Below are positions 26,501 to 35,401 of a DNA stretch of 64,000 bases, one piece after another. The stretch is from an uncultured Commensalibacter sp. (GTDB lineage Bacteria > Pseudomonadota > Alphaproteobacteria > Acetobacterales > Acetobacteraceae). The DNA is taken from the NCBI GenBank assembly GCA_945266285.1, contig CALYOP010000003.1, positions 124,001 to 188,000 of the forward strand, in the 5' to 3' direction. The position numbers and the translations under genes were made by a program. The notes beneath the pieces are model-generated. The model was not told the origin of the DNA. It made no database searches and saw only the letters and a program-made list of their open reading frames with translations. Each line of letters begins with the position of its first letter. The stretch's first letter is position 1.

Positions 26501-28992
26501 CTTGGTGACACTTCTTTAATAGGGTAATAAATAGACCAAATTGCAGCCTCAGTTGCACCGCCTAAACTGATGATTTCCAAATTAGGAATAAAAGAACGAA
26601 TACGTTGTGGAAGCGATGTCGGTATCCAATCGCCTGAAAGAAGCGCAATGCGTAAAGATAAGGGCGCTTTATGTGGCGCAGTTTGAAGATATTCTGCTAG
26701 AATACCCAACTGAGCAGGAACAGAATTCCAAAGCGTAATTTGCCATTTTTCTATTAAATCAACGAGATGTTCCGGGTTATTACGTCGATTTGCCTCGGGT
26801 AAGATTAAAGTTCCACCAACGCCAAGAACACCAAAAATATCATAAACAGACAAATCAAAATCAAGACTGGTTAGTCCTAAGATACGATCCTTATGCCCTA
26901 CATTAAAACGTTCATTAATAGCATCAATTGTGTTTTTTGCCGCTTCATGGGTGATCATGACGCCTTTTGGCAATCCCGTTGAACCCGAAGTAAAAATTAT
27001 ATAGGCAAGATCGCTGGTTTTTCGTATGGGTGCAGAAAAATCGAATGCCTTTTCATCATGAATATCGGTTATATTCATGACATATTTTACAACAGCTTGT
27101 AGATCTTGTACGAATTGATTATTTGCGACCAAAACACGCGTAATATTTGCCGAATTTAAAATTGCATTCCGTCTTGCGATGGGTTGATGAATATTAATAG
27201 GTAAATAAACACCTCCTGCCCTAAGAATTGCAAAAACAGCAATAATTTGAGCAATACTTTTATCAATAATGACTGCAACCAGCTCTCCGGGTTGCATGCC
27301 AGATTCAATTAACTTGGATGCCAGCTTATCTATTTTAGAAGCTAATTGTTTATAGGTGAATTGGCCCTTTGCATCCGCTACAGCTATTTGATCTGGAAAT
27401 TCTACGACACGTGCAAAAAAATCTTCATGCAATAGATGTTTCGGAATGGGCCTGGAAACCGCATTAATATAGGTACGGCGCTTTAATTGTTCATCAGGAA
27501 GGTTAATATTTACGGGCTTTTCCCAGATTTGTTGGTCAGAAGCAATTTTACGTATAAAAGATTCAAATGCATTGAACATATCCGAAATAATCGATTCATC
27601 GATTACATCATCTCGAATATCCCAATTAATTGCCAAACCATCTTCACTGGGTCCCACTTGACAATCAATAATAACCTGTGGCGTTTGTGTAATCCCGTAA
27701 ACCAATCTGGCACCAGGAAACAGACAAGTTAAAATATCGGATCCTGTGGAAATCGAACTGGTATAGGCCACCGGATAAAGCGAAGCTTCCCGACCACGGC
27801 GATGCGTAAGTTCGCGTAATACTTCAATTCCAGAAAAATCCGTATGATCCAGATCCGACCATAGCTGTTTTTGAAGTAATGCGACCTGTTCTCCGAAATT
27901 ACAGTCGGATGTTAAATGAACATTCAACAATTCAACCGAACTGAAATCCCCAATGACCTTATCAATATCGGGATGGATTACCGTGCGTTGCATTGTTGTG
28001 AGGCTGATCCCAAAATGCGTTTGTGCCGACCAACGTCCGATAATTTCCACATAAGCGGTCAAGATCGTTGATGAAAGCCCAACACCATGTTTTGCAGCAA
28101 GTTGGGTAAGCGCATCGACTTCTGATCGATTTAAAACAAATGTCTTTCTTGAAAATGTTGAACCGATCGTTTTATTGTTACGCGGAAGGGTTGGAGGCAT
28201 TGGGAAATGATCGATCTGATCGAACCAATATTGTTTATCGGTACGATATTTTTGACTTTCCGTACGACGACGTTGCGCAAGAACGTAATCTCTAAAAAAT
28301 ATTTTTGGTGCATGGGTTTCTAATCGGCCAAAATATTTATTGCTTAACGCTTGCAATAACAAACGGGCACTTTGAAAATCACAAACCAAAAGATTTATTG
28401 ATACATGTAGAAATGCATGCGTGTCAGCTAAGGTTACTTTTAATTCTATTAACGGCCATTGATCAGGAGAAGCATTGCGGTGCGACAATTGCAGACGAAA
28501 TTTTTCAATAGCTTCCGTTTCTGCAATTTTTGGTTTGCCACGTATATCGGCAACTTCAATTTTATAAAGCGGTACTTTAGATAAAATGCTTTGGCTGCCA
28601 TTGCTATGAATAACGGCTCTTAACATGTCATGCGTATGAATTAAGTCATTCCATGCCGATTCAAGCCTTGCCACATCAAGCGATTCAAATTCAAACTCAA
28701 GATATCCATGGCATGCAACCCCTCCAAGTTCAAAGCCTTTGTTGCGACCCAAAAGATAGGCCGATTGTAAATCGGTTAATGGAAAGGGGTCATAACGCCC
28801 CGCAATATCAGGTTCGACAAGTGCGTTTTCCGATTTTGCAAGATGTTTTAAAATATCACCCTTTTTTTCACGAAGCATCGCCAGTTGACTGTCGGATAAT
28901 ATACCAGCAGGCGCACGATATCTTAGCTTCCCATTATCTTCCCACAGTTCGACACCGGATAATTTTAGTTCTGAAATAAAATTCTTTATCAT
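23569..28992 (-). CDS. pchF: Pyochelin synthetase PchF (Cy-A-MT-PCP-TE)
   Basis: 1807 residues, the usual PchF length. Order: a TubC-like docking segment (1-~60); heterocyclisation domain (~70-480); cysteine-type adenylation domain (~510-940, 'AYIIFTSGSTGLPKGVM', 'GGATEAAIWS', 'YRTGDYGRY'); an inserted N-methyltransferase (~1000-1310, SAM motif 'LEVGAGVGGTS'); the end of the A domain ('PLTANGKIDRGALAK'); carrier domain ('FFELGGDSLLIAQ'); and thioesterase (~1530-1807). It adds and cyclises the second cysteine, methylates it and releases the product. Two oddities: the Cy core reads NLLVCDFQS instead of D-x4-D-x2-S, and the TE nucleophile motif is GYCLGG, cysteine replacing serine. It overlaps pchE (TAATG) and pchK (ATGA). 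Confidence 0.95.
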   Translation of the reverse strand: MIKNFISELKLSGVELWEDNGKLRYRAPAGILSDSQLAMLREKKGDILKHLAKSENALVEPDIAGRYDPFPLTDLQSAYLLGRNKGFELGGVACHGYLEFEFESLDVARLESAWNDLIHTHDMLRAVIHSNGSQSILSKVPLYKIEVADIRGKPKIAETEAIEKFRLQLSHRNASPDQWPLIELKVTLADTHAFLHVSINLLVCDFQSARLLLQALSNKYFGRLETHAPKIFFRDYVLAQRRRTESQKYRTDKQYWFDQIDHFPMPPTLPRNNKTIGSTFSRKTFVLNRSEVDALTQLAAKHGVGLSSTILTAYVEIIGRWSAQTHFGISLTTMQRTVIHPDIDKVIGDFSSVELLNVHLTSDCNFGEQVALLQKQLWSDLDHTDFSGIEVLRELTHRRGREASLYPVAYTSSISTGSDILTCLFPGARLVYGITQTPQVIIDCQVGPSEDGLAINWDIRDDVIDESIISDMFNAFESFIRKIASDQQIWEKPVNINLPDEQLKRRTYINAVSRPIPKHLLHEDFFARVVEFPDQIAVADAKGQFTYKQLASKIDKLASKLIESGMQPGELVAVIIDKSIAQIIAVFAILRAGGVYLPINIHQPIARRNAILNSANITRVLVANNQFVQDLQAVVKYVMNITDIHDEKAFDFSAPIRKTSDLAYIIFTSGSTGLPKGVMITHEAAKNTIDAINERFNVGHKDRILGLTSLDFDLSVYDIFGVLGVGGTLILPEANRRNNPEHLVDLIEKWQITLWNSVPAQLGILAEYLQTAPHKAPLSLRIALLSGDWIPTSLPQRIRSFIPNLEIISLGGATEAAIWSIYYPIKEVSPSWKSIPYGKPLANQSFHILDASFRPCPDFVIGEIFIGGMGLALGYLNDPEKTAERFVDHPITKERLYRTGDYGRYLGDGNIEFLGRQDLQVKIRGHRIEISEIETAFEKHPDISGAAVIVLEEGNHDRRLVGFIKNANTQNHAQSISQLEPVSQEIVQKLTRGMDISKVEELAVKLEQVSLYSMAKMICHSQSVSKLNQFEDILRTCKVSQRNRRLMQRWLRALVKEGLFRINSSGCYYCEDNVDHKNVDRLWSRIKELNQAIKWGDDVLDYIELSHKNLDGLMKDEVDPLHLLFPEGKTQVADGAYRNNLVSRIMNGAVCALVDRIVSLSDGPIRLLEVGAGVGGTSMELIPTLDKRSVEYLFTDISQYFLNEAEKKLKQFPWVKYGLFDINTDHVPQGIEPNSCNIILCANVLHNSQNVPNVLKRLREILLPGGWLIFIEATKDTYQIMTSMEFKEGLAGFTDCRAELQTTFLTTEQWEHYLKEAGATEFIKIPAEHNILPDLGQHVFAARFKSDRKSISPIEIRKHAQRYLPDYMIPSDIHILDEMPLTANGKIDRGALAKLAVQHKQNKAIGEKPKTQLEKQIAQVWSSVLKIDAIGTNQSFFELGGDSLLIAQVIARLREKLPAANKIEWDILLRQLLNEPTISALAALLSKNEQNEESNEPLQFIELKKGSKKPTLLFVHDGSGTLAPYLHLLEKIDDDQNIIGLALATADTPLLKEPETAISTLADQFVELIKKRIPKGESLHVIGYCLGGLLATEIARRLPAIGIKVEQLSIISSYRVPFVIEDDLLAEYVFARVMQADLSAIGYPQDEIGMQNLIQSILQENPGKISVHALENTARNHDGEVSKAILALARKSQQERLEAIKNNMRHSGTEFSDIRRITSQYKLIKASLAAVASHHTEPYDGKMVFIRQTGEVQFLPKMNDEMSSYWTSVCAGHLKIIDVPGDHFSCMAPPYVSAIVKALGLPNEAKQ

Positions 28993-31900
28993 TACAAAAC
29001 TCCTTCTTCGAGCGTCAAATCGTGATTTTGTATTGTTGCTTTGATATAATTTGCCACTCCAGCAACGGTAGGCTCCGCAAGAAAAACACGAAGTGGTAAG
29101 GTAATATGGTATTTCTGGTTAATTTTGGCGGTAAGACGCGCAGCCTGAAGGCTATTCCCACCAACCTGAAAGAAATTATCATTGCGATTGACGGTTATAT
29201 CGCCCAACACATCACGCCAAATTCCGACCAAGTCAATTTCCGTATCATTACTCGGCGGTTCTTTAATATTCTGATGATTACTTATGGCTTGTTCCAAAAT
29301 TGGAATAACGGCTTTTCGATCAAGTTTACCATTTGAGGTTAATGGTATTTTATCAAGAATAACTAATGTCGCGGGAACCATATAATCAGGAAGTTCATTC
29401 TTTAAATAACCAAGGATTTCCTCATCGGTAACAACAGAAGACAGTGTTACAATCGCTGCTATATTTTGATTTGAACCCGATCCTATCAGTGTCACAATTG
29501 CACGCGTAACCGAAGGATGCTGTTCCAAAATCTTTTCAATTTCAGAAAGTTCAATACGATAACCACGTATTTTTACTTGCTGATCTAAACGACCAAGAAA
29601 TTCCAAAACACCATCTTGCCAATAGCGTCCACGATCCCCCGTACGATACCATCTTTCTTTATTATCAAGAACAAAGCGTTCAGCACTTAGCTTTGTATCC
29701 CCTTTATATCCACGGGCAAGGCCGTCCCCTCCAATCCATATTTCACCAGGAACATAATCTGGGCAGTCCTGTTTTTGATGATTGACAACACGGAATTTTT
29801 GATTGGGCAATGGAAAACCATAAGGAATTGATTGCCAATTTTCAGGAAGATTTTTAACTTCGAAGTAATTGGACCAAATTGCAGCTTCGGTTGCCCCACC
29901 GAGCGCAACAAAGCAAATATTTTGTTGCGATACATTTCGCATCCGTTGCGGAAGATCTATAGGAACCCAGTCCCCCGAAACCAGAACCAATCGAATGAAT
30001 TCGAATTTTTTGTCTTGTTCTATGGCTAAAATAGCCATTTCTAGTAAAGCAGGAACCGTATTCCAAACCGTTACCTGATATTTTTGCGCCAGGTCAAACC
30101 AAATTGACGGCTCTTTACGTTGTTGGTCATCAACAACAACAATAGCGCCACCAACCGATAGCAATCCAAAAATATCAAATACAGATAAATCGAATTCTAA
30201 CGCAGATAGTCCAATCGTTCGATCATTCGCATTCAGATTGAATTTTTCATTAATCGCATAAATCGTATTCCATGCAGATTTATGCGATATTTCAACACCT
30301 TTTGGCTCTCCCGTTGATCCTGATGTAAAAATAATATAAGCAAGATCGTCAGCATTTCCGGTTGTAATATTCGCCAATGGTGTCGCATGTTTTGCGCAAT
30401 CAATATCTAAACAAAAAGCACGTTCAGGCCACCCATCCCATTTCATCCGCTCTTGTCGTGTAATGACTATTTTTACATTCGCACGTTCACAAATTTTTCG
30501 CGCTCTCGCAGCAGGCTGATCCCAAGAAATCGGCAAATAAACAGCGTCAACGGCAAGTATCCCAAGAACACCAATGATCTGTTCTACGCCCCTTGGTAAA
30601 GTAATTGCTACCACATCACCAGAACGGATGTTTTCCTTCCATAATCCACCCCCTACGCGTAATGCAAGTATCGCAAGTTCACCATAAGTAAATGACCCGA
30701 AGCTGCCTATTACGGCAATACGATCCGGTTCACGTTCGGCATTCAGAAAGAACTTTTCATGAATTCGATTTTTTGGATAAGATTTAATTGTATGGTTTAC
30801 TTTGTGCCGCGTTTGATTTTGTTTAGACAGTAATGGTAAAGTTATCTTTTGAATCCAATCACCTATAATCAGATTTCTTATAAGCTTTTTATAGGATTCA
30901 AACATTGCATCAATCATGCCATGAGGAAATAATTCCTCTACAACATCCCAGTTTAAAAGAAGCCCTTCTTTTGTTGGATAGGTTTGATGGTCAATCCAAA
31001 CCTGAGGCGTTTGCGAAATCATCCAGGTGACATTGCCAAAAGCTTCCTCAACCTCGGATGTAATAAACGTATTCCCTAAATTACATGCAAAAACGACTGG
31101 CGCTATTCGGGCATGCCCCTGATCCACACGGAACATATCCCGCAAAACATTCACACCTGAATATGCAGCATTTGCAATATCTTGATATAATTGGTGCTGT
31201 AATGCTTTAGCACGATCAACAAAATTAAGATCTTTTTCAAAATCCACTTCTAATAAAACAAGATTTGTAAAATCAGCGACCATAGAAGAAACCGAAGGAT
31301 CGATTTCTTTCCGATCAAAAAGCGGCACATTTAGAATAAATTTTGTGTTTTCACTCCACCGCGCTAATACTTCGCAAAATGCCGTTGCTAATATATTTGC
31401 AAGCGTCAATCCATAATATTGCGCTTTTCTTTGTAATTGCGCCAGATCAGCATGGGTTAAGTGAAACATCCGCCTTGCAAAACGATGTTTTGTAATTGTG
31501 GTATAATCACAAACGAGTGGTAATTGCGGGCCACTGGGCAAGGTTAATAAACGATTATGCCAATATTGACGGGAGGTTTCCTGGTGCTCTTGTTGTTCGG
31601 AATGAATATTTTGTAAATATTGGTGAAAATCAAAGGTGATTTTTGGTAATTCGTTTTGCCGTTCAAGGTAAAATAACGCAAGATCTCTAAGAATAATTGT
31701 AATACTGAAGACATCCGCTACTAATAAATCAATATTAACATGAAGTCTTGATTTGTTTTCTTTGAGTAACGTTAATTGGAAATCAATTGGATAACCATGT
31801 TCCACCGATAAAACATGATGCGAAAGTTCTTTTCTTAATTGCTCTAATTTATCATGAACCGAATGATTATTTTCTTCCTCAAGATTATGAACAACAAGAT

Positions 31901-32417
31901 GAAAATCGATATTTTCATTTCTAATTTTCTGAAGATTATCCTCCGTAAACTGCACACGTAACATGGGATGACGCGTGATGAGATCAATAATGGCTTTATT
32001 TAAACGCTGTGGGTCAATTCCATTTCCGTCAATTTCTAAATAAAGTTGGCAACTGACCCCACCAAGTGGTTGATCATCTCTACGGCCAATCCAATAGGCT
32101 TGTTGTACAGGCGTAAGTTCAAACGGTTCATTTATCTTATTAACCGGATGATTTGATATTGCTTGTTTTTTTGGTAGCCGAATGCTTACGTTTTTTAACC
32201 AATCATTAATTGTTGGATTGGCAACGGCTTCTTCGAATTTAAGAACATATCCTTTTATACGAAGAAAATCGATTGTACGCATCAAAGAAATGGAATCAAG
32301 CCCAAGTTCAATCAAAGATAGATCGGGTTTTATGCTATCTGCGCTTACACCCATTAAATGAGCAACTTGTTCAATAAGTGTCGTTTTTAATAAACTATTT
32401 TGCTGCGTTACGTTCAT
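28992..32417 (-). CDS. pchE: Dihydroaeruginoate synthetase PchE without epimerase domain (ArCP-Cy-A-PCP)
   Basis: 1141 residues: aryl carrier domain ('LIELGLDSISLMRT', serine near 42), heterocyclisation domain (~100-500, intact core DLLVADVFS), adenylation domain (~540-1030, 'AYIIFTSGSTGEPKGVE', 'GGATEAAIWSNY', 'YRTGDRGRY') and a terminal carrier ('FFQVGGNSLQAARL'). It joins salicylate to cysteine and forms the first thiazoline. P. aeruginosa PchE is about 1438 residues because a methyltransferase-like epimerase is inserted in its A domain. That insertion is absent here, as reported for the enantio-pyochelin PchE. With PchK this argues for an enantio-pyochelin-type product. Both gene borders are TAATG overlaps. 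Confidence 0.95.
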   Translation of the reverse strand: MNVTQQNSLLKTTLIEQVAHLMGVSADSIKPDLSLIELGLDSISLMRTIDFLRIKGYVLKFEEAVANPTINDWLKNVSIRLPKKQAISNHPVNKINEPFELTPVQQAYWIGRRDDQPLGGVSCQLYLEIDGNGIDPQRLNKAIIDLITRHPMLRVQFTEDNLQKIRNENIDFHLVVHNLEEENNHSVHDKLEQLRKELSHHVLSVEHGYPIDFQLTLLKENKSRLHVNIDLLVADVFSITIILRDLALFYLERQNELPKITFDFHQYLQNIHSEQQEHQETSRQYWHNRLLTLPSGPQLPLVCDYTTITKHRFARRMFHLTHADLAQLQRKAQYYGLTLANILATAFCEVLARWSENTKFILNVPLFDRKEIDPSVSSMVADFTNLVLLEVDFEKDLNFVDRAKALQHQLYQDIANAAYSGVNVLRDMFRVDQGHARIAPVVFACNLGNTFITSEVEEAFGNVTWMISQTPQVWIDHQTYPTKEGLLLNWDVVEELFPHGMIDAMFESYKKLIRNLIIGDWIQKITLPLLSKQNQTRHKVNHTIKSYPKNRIHEKFFLNAEREPDRIAVIGSFGSFTYGELAILALRVGGGLWKENIRSGDVVAITLPRGVEQIIGVLGILAVDAVYLPISWDQPAARARKICERANVKIVITRQERMKWDGWPERAFCLDIDCAKHATPLANITTGNADDLAYIIFTSGSTGEPKGVEISHKSAWNTIYAINEKFNLNANDRTIGLSALEFDLSVFDIFGLLSVGGAIVVVDDQQRKEPSIWFDLAQKYQVTVWNTVPALLEMAILAIEQDKKFEFIRLVLVSGDWVPIDLPQRMRNVSQQNICFVALGGATEAAIWSNYFEVKNLPENWQSIPYGFPLPNQKFRVVNHQKQDCPDYVPGEIWIGGDGLARGYKGDTKLSAERFVLDNKERWYRTGDRGRYWQDGVLEFLGRLDQQVKIRGYRIELSEIEKILEQHPSVTRAIVTLIGSGSNQNIAAIVTLSSVVTDEEILGYLKNELPDYMVPATLVILDKIPLTSNGKLDRKAVIPILEQAISNHQNIKEPPSNDTEIDLVGIWRDVLGDITVNRNDNFFQVGGNSLQAARLTAKINQKYHITLPLRVFLAEPTVAGVANYIKATIQNHDLTLEEGVL

Positions 32418-34066
32418 TATATTACTTTCTTATTTTGTTGTTCGAGATGCATGCGCAACAATTCTTGTCTCAATTCTTTTCTGCTGATTTTCCCAACACC
32501 CGTAGTTGGAAATTGATCCAGAAATTCAAATCGATACGGAATTTTGAAGGTAGCTAATCCCTGTTTTTCCAAAAATAAACGCAGGTCGTTCGCTGTGGGA
32601 GGTATGGTTTTACAAAGGATAAACGCACATATACGTTCGCCATAATATTGATCAGGCAATCCAACAATTACGGCGTCAATAATGGTCGCGTGTTTAATTA
32701 AAATACCCTCTATTTCTTCAATAGAAATATTTTCACCACCACGAATAATTTGATCTTTGTCACGCCCTTCAACGATTAAATACGCACCCAATTTTCTGAC
32801 AAGATCACCGCTTTTATAAAAACCATCTTTGGTAAAAGCAGTTCGATTGGCTTCATTTTGTCCAAAATACCGACGAATAGTATACGGGCCCCGTGTAAGA
32901 AGGTATCCAACTTCACCATCAGGAACCAATTGTCCATGATCATCAACCACGCGCACTTCATCTGCACTGGACATTGGCTTTCCTTGTGTTGTCGTGATTA
33001 ATTCCTCTGAATCATCTAACCCCGTAAAACAAATTAGACCTTCAGCCATTCCAAAAACTTGCTGCAATTTACAGCCTAAAACTGGTTTTACGCATTTTGC
33101 AGCTTCATTACTTAATCTGGCCCCTCCAACTTGTAAGACCTGCAAACTTGGGATATCTGGCTTTAACATAGCCGCAGCATCAAGCCAGATCATCGCAATC
33201 GGTGGGACGAGAGCAGTAACGGTTATATTTTCTTGTTCGATTAAATCAAAGCACTCGACTGCAACTGCTGATCTTGTAACAACTACACGTCCCCCAGCAA
33301 GGATCGTGCCAATAAAACCTGGACATGCCATTGGGAAATTATGCCCCATGGGCAATACAGCAAGATAAACCGTTTCTTTATTAAAACGACATGCATTAAT
33401 ACTTGCTCTTACATTATAAAGATAATCTTGATGCCGTCTTATGATTAACTTTGGAATGCCTGTTGTACCACCAGATAATTGAAAACATGCGATATCCTGA
33501 GCTATAATTTCTGGAAAACGAACAAGCGAATTTCTTAAAGAATCTAAAGTGATTTCGTTTTCATCCTTGCCAACGATGATCACATAATCAAGAAATGAAA
33601 ATCCTTTCCGCAATGCATTGGCTAAATTCCGATGATCAAAACCCCCAATAACATCAGCCGTTATATAAGCACGCGCTTTTGTTAATAAACAAAAAGAAAA
33701 CAATTCGTTTTCTCTGTGGGCAGGCAAAGCAAAAATTGGAATCACGCCAATACGAAAAAGTGCAAAAGTAATTTCTACAAATTCAATACAATTTGGTAAT
33801 TGAACAATAACCACATCGTTTTTTTGCAATCCAAGCTTTAAAAAACCCGAAGCTAATTCATTCACCGATTCATTTAGGGCGTTATAGGATAAATTTTTCT
33901 TACCATCCGTTACAGCAATACGATCACCCATTATGGATACGATTGCTTGAAATGCATCTCCAAAAGTATCGTTAGTCCACAATCCATTCGCAATATAACG
34001 ATTGACAAATTCTGGTGGCCAATCAGACATATTTACAATTTCATTGATGGGATTGTAGTTATTCAT
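32417..34066 (-). CDS. pchD: Salicyl-AMP ligase
   Basis: 549-residue stand-alone adenylation enzyme that activates salicylate and loads it on the aryl carrier of PchE. Signature regions: 'FQLSGGTTGIPKLIIRRH' (phosphate loop), 'VFGMAEGLICFTG', 'YKSGDLVRKLGAYLIVEGR', 'GGENISIEEIEG' and the catalytic lysine region 'TTGVGKISRKELRQ'. It is the first gene of pchD-E-F-K-C-B-A. A Fur-like site lies about 110 bases before its ATG. The start at 34066 fits the known N-terminal pattern (DWP-x2-FV-x-RY). It looks intact, so the cell could still use salicylate taken from outside. Confidence 0.94.
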   Translation of the reverse strand: MNNYNPINEIVNMSDWPPEFVNRYIANGLWTNDTFGDAFQAIVSIMGDRIAVTDGKKNLSYNALNESVNELASGFLKLGLQKNDVVIVQLPNCIEFVEITFALFRIGVIPIFALPAHRENELFSFCLLTKARAYITADVIGGFDHRNLANALRKGFSFLDYVIIVGKDENEITLDSLRNSLVRFPEIIAQDIACFQLSGGTTGIPKLIIRRHQDYLYNVRASINACRFNKETVYLAVLPMGHNFPMACPGFIGTILAGGRVVVTRSAVAVECFDLIEQENITVTALVPPIAMIWLDAAAMLKPDIPSLQVLQVGGARLSNEAAKCVKPVLGCKLQQVFGMAEGLICFTGLDDSEELITTTQGKPMSSADEVRVVDDHGQLVPDGEVGYLLTRGPYTIRRYFGQNEANRTAFTKDGFYKSGDLVRKLGAYLIVEGRDKDQIIRGGENISIEEIEGILIKHATIIDAVIVGLPDQYYGERICAFILCKTIPPTANDLRLFLEKQGLATFKIPYRFEFLDQFPTTGVGKISRKELRQELLRMHLEQQNKKVI

Positions 34067-34175
34067 TTCAATTCATCCGTAAAAATTAAATTGAAGTTAC
34101 TCAAAGCAAATGAAAATTGAATGGCACACCAAGATGATAGAAACATTTCTGGTGTTTTCTATTTAATCACCGATT

Positions 34176-34194
34176 GATATTGATTTTCATTCTT
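34176..34194. promoter_or_regulatory. Fur box upstream of pchD
   Basis: Read on the minus strand, AAGAATGAAAATCAATATC matches the Fur consensus GATAATGATAATCATTATC at 15 of 19 positions. It lies between pchR and pchD, about 110 bases before the pchD start, where iron repression of the synthesis operon is expected. Confidence 0.65.
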
Positions 34195-34339
34195 AAATGA
34201 TAACAAAAAAAATCTTTATGTGAACATAATCAACTTTAGATTAAGAAATTATTTTTTTTGTTTTGTGGTCGTATTTAAATTTTTACAATATCGATTAAGG
34301 AATAATTAAGATTATTTATTACACAATAAACAATCAAAA

Positions 34340-35239
34340 TTAACGTTGGATATCTTTTGGAGACATACCAAATTGTTTACGAAATACGACGGATAAATGT
34401 GCTGGTGTATAACCGATTTGATAGGCAATAGAAGATACACTTAACTCCCCTTCTACCAGCAATCGATACGCAGCATTTAATCGTAATGTTTGAAGATAAC
34501 CAAATACACTATCTCCAAATATTTTACGAAAACTCATTGTTAATTTTTTTGTACTCATTCCGACCAACAAAGCCAATTTGGGCAAAGATGGCGGATCTTG
34601 CATTTGTTCAATAAGAATATCTTTGGCTTTATATATCCGATCCAAATCGGCAGCATTTAATTTTACTTCTGTATTTTGATAAGGCGATGGATGAATTGTC
34701 TCCAAAACATGGGCTGCTAATTCTAATGCTTTTCCCGATAAATACATATTCCGAAACCGTCCTTCAAAAGGACAGATCGAAATTTGCGAACAGAGTGCAC
34801 GAATAGATTGAGAAGATGCAACGGTGATCAGTTTAGGTTTATTGGAATAAAAATCAAATTGATCATCAAGCGTTTCAAGTGATTCAGCAAATATATTTAA
34901 AAGCGTATCCGCTGATAATTTTATTATTGTATATCGTAATGAACATCCTGCAGGAAAAGATTGGCACCCCTCTGCATTCCCACGGTTCCAAATAGCACAA
35001 ACACACGGACCGACAATTCTTATTATAGAATGATAGGGTAATTTACATAAAAGTTCATCATTATCAATAACGATGATTTTTAATCCGTCGAACAACGTCT
35101 CCCGATGCCAGTCATCATTTTCTGCTTTGACGACACCACTTTTAAGCGATATTTTACCATCGTAATAAGATATTGTTTGTTCTATATGAATTGGTTCTAA
35201 ATTTAACTCATTAGGTGATGAGTGAAGATCGAAATTCAT
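34340..35239 (-). CDS. pchR: AraC-family regulator PchR
   Basis: 299 residues. The N-terminal ~190 residues form the ligand-binding part expected to sense Fe-(enantio-)pyochelin. The C-terminal ~100 residues are an AraC double helix-turn-helix ('LPKLALLVGMSTKKLTMSF' and 'VSSIAYQIGYTPAHLSVVF', ending with the typical 'FRKQFGMSPKDIQR'). PchR switches on synthesis and uptake genes when the ferri-siderophore is present. It lies alone between pchI and pchD with spacers on both sides (162 and 273 bases), so it likely has its own promoter. Conserved position within the locus supports the name. Confidence 0.88.
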   Translation of the reverse strand: MNFDLHSSPNELNLEPIHIEQTISYYDGKISLKSGVVKAENDDWHRETLFDGLKIIVIDNDELLCKLPYHSIIRIVGPCVCAIWNRGNAEGCQSFPAGCSLRYTIIKLSADTLLNIFAESLETLDDQFDFYSNKPKLITVASSQSIRALCSQISICPFEGRFRNMYLSGKALELAAHVLETIHPSPYQNTEVKLNAADLDRIYKAKDILIEQMQDPPSLPKLALLVGMSTKKLTMSFRKIFGDSVFGYLQTLRLNAAYRLLVEGELSVSSIAYQIGYTPAHLSVVFRKQFGMSPKDIQR

Positions 35240-35401
35240 TTTAGCAACTCAAATCAATAAAAACAGAAATTTATAGAAAATGAATTTAATAAGAAAAACA
35301 CTTAAAATCACAATTCTAAAATATTACTCTATATCATATTAACTTGTTTTTTAAACGAAATATCAATTTTAAACCCTAATTCGAACAAAAGTGATTACAA
35401 A

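Noticed and set aside
35240-35401. Fur box in front of pchR
   Set aside because: Best alignment had about 11 of 19 matches, no better than expected in this AT-rich DNA.
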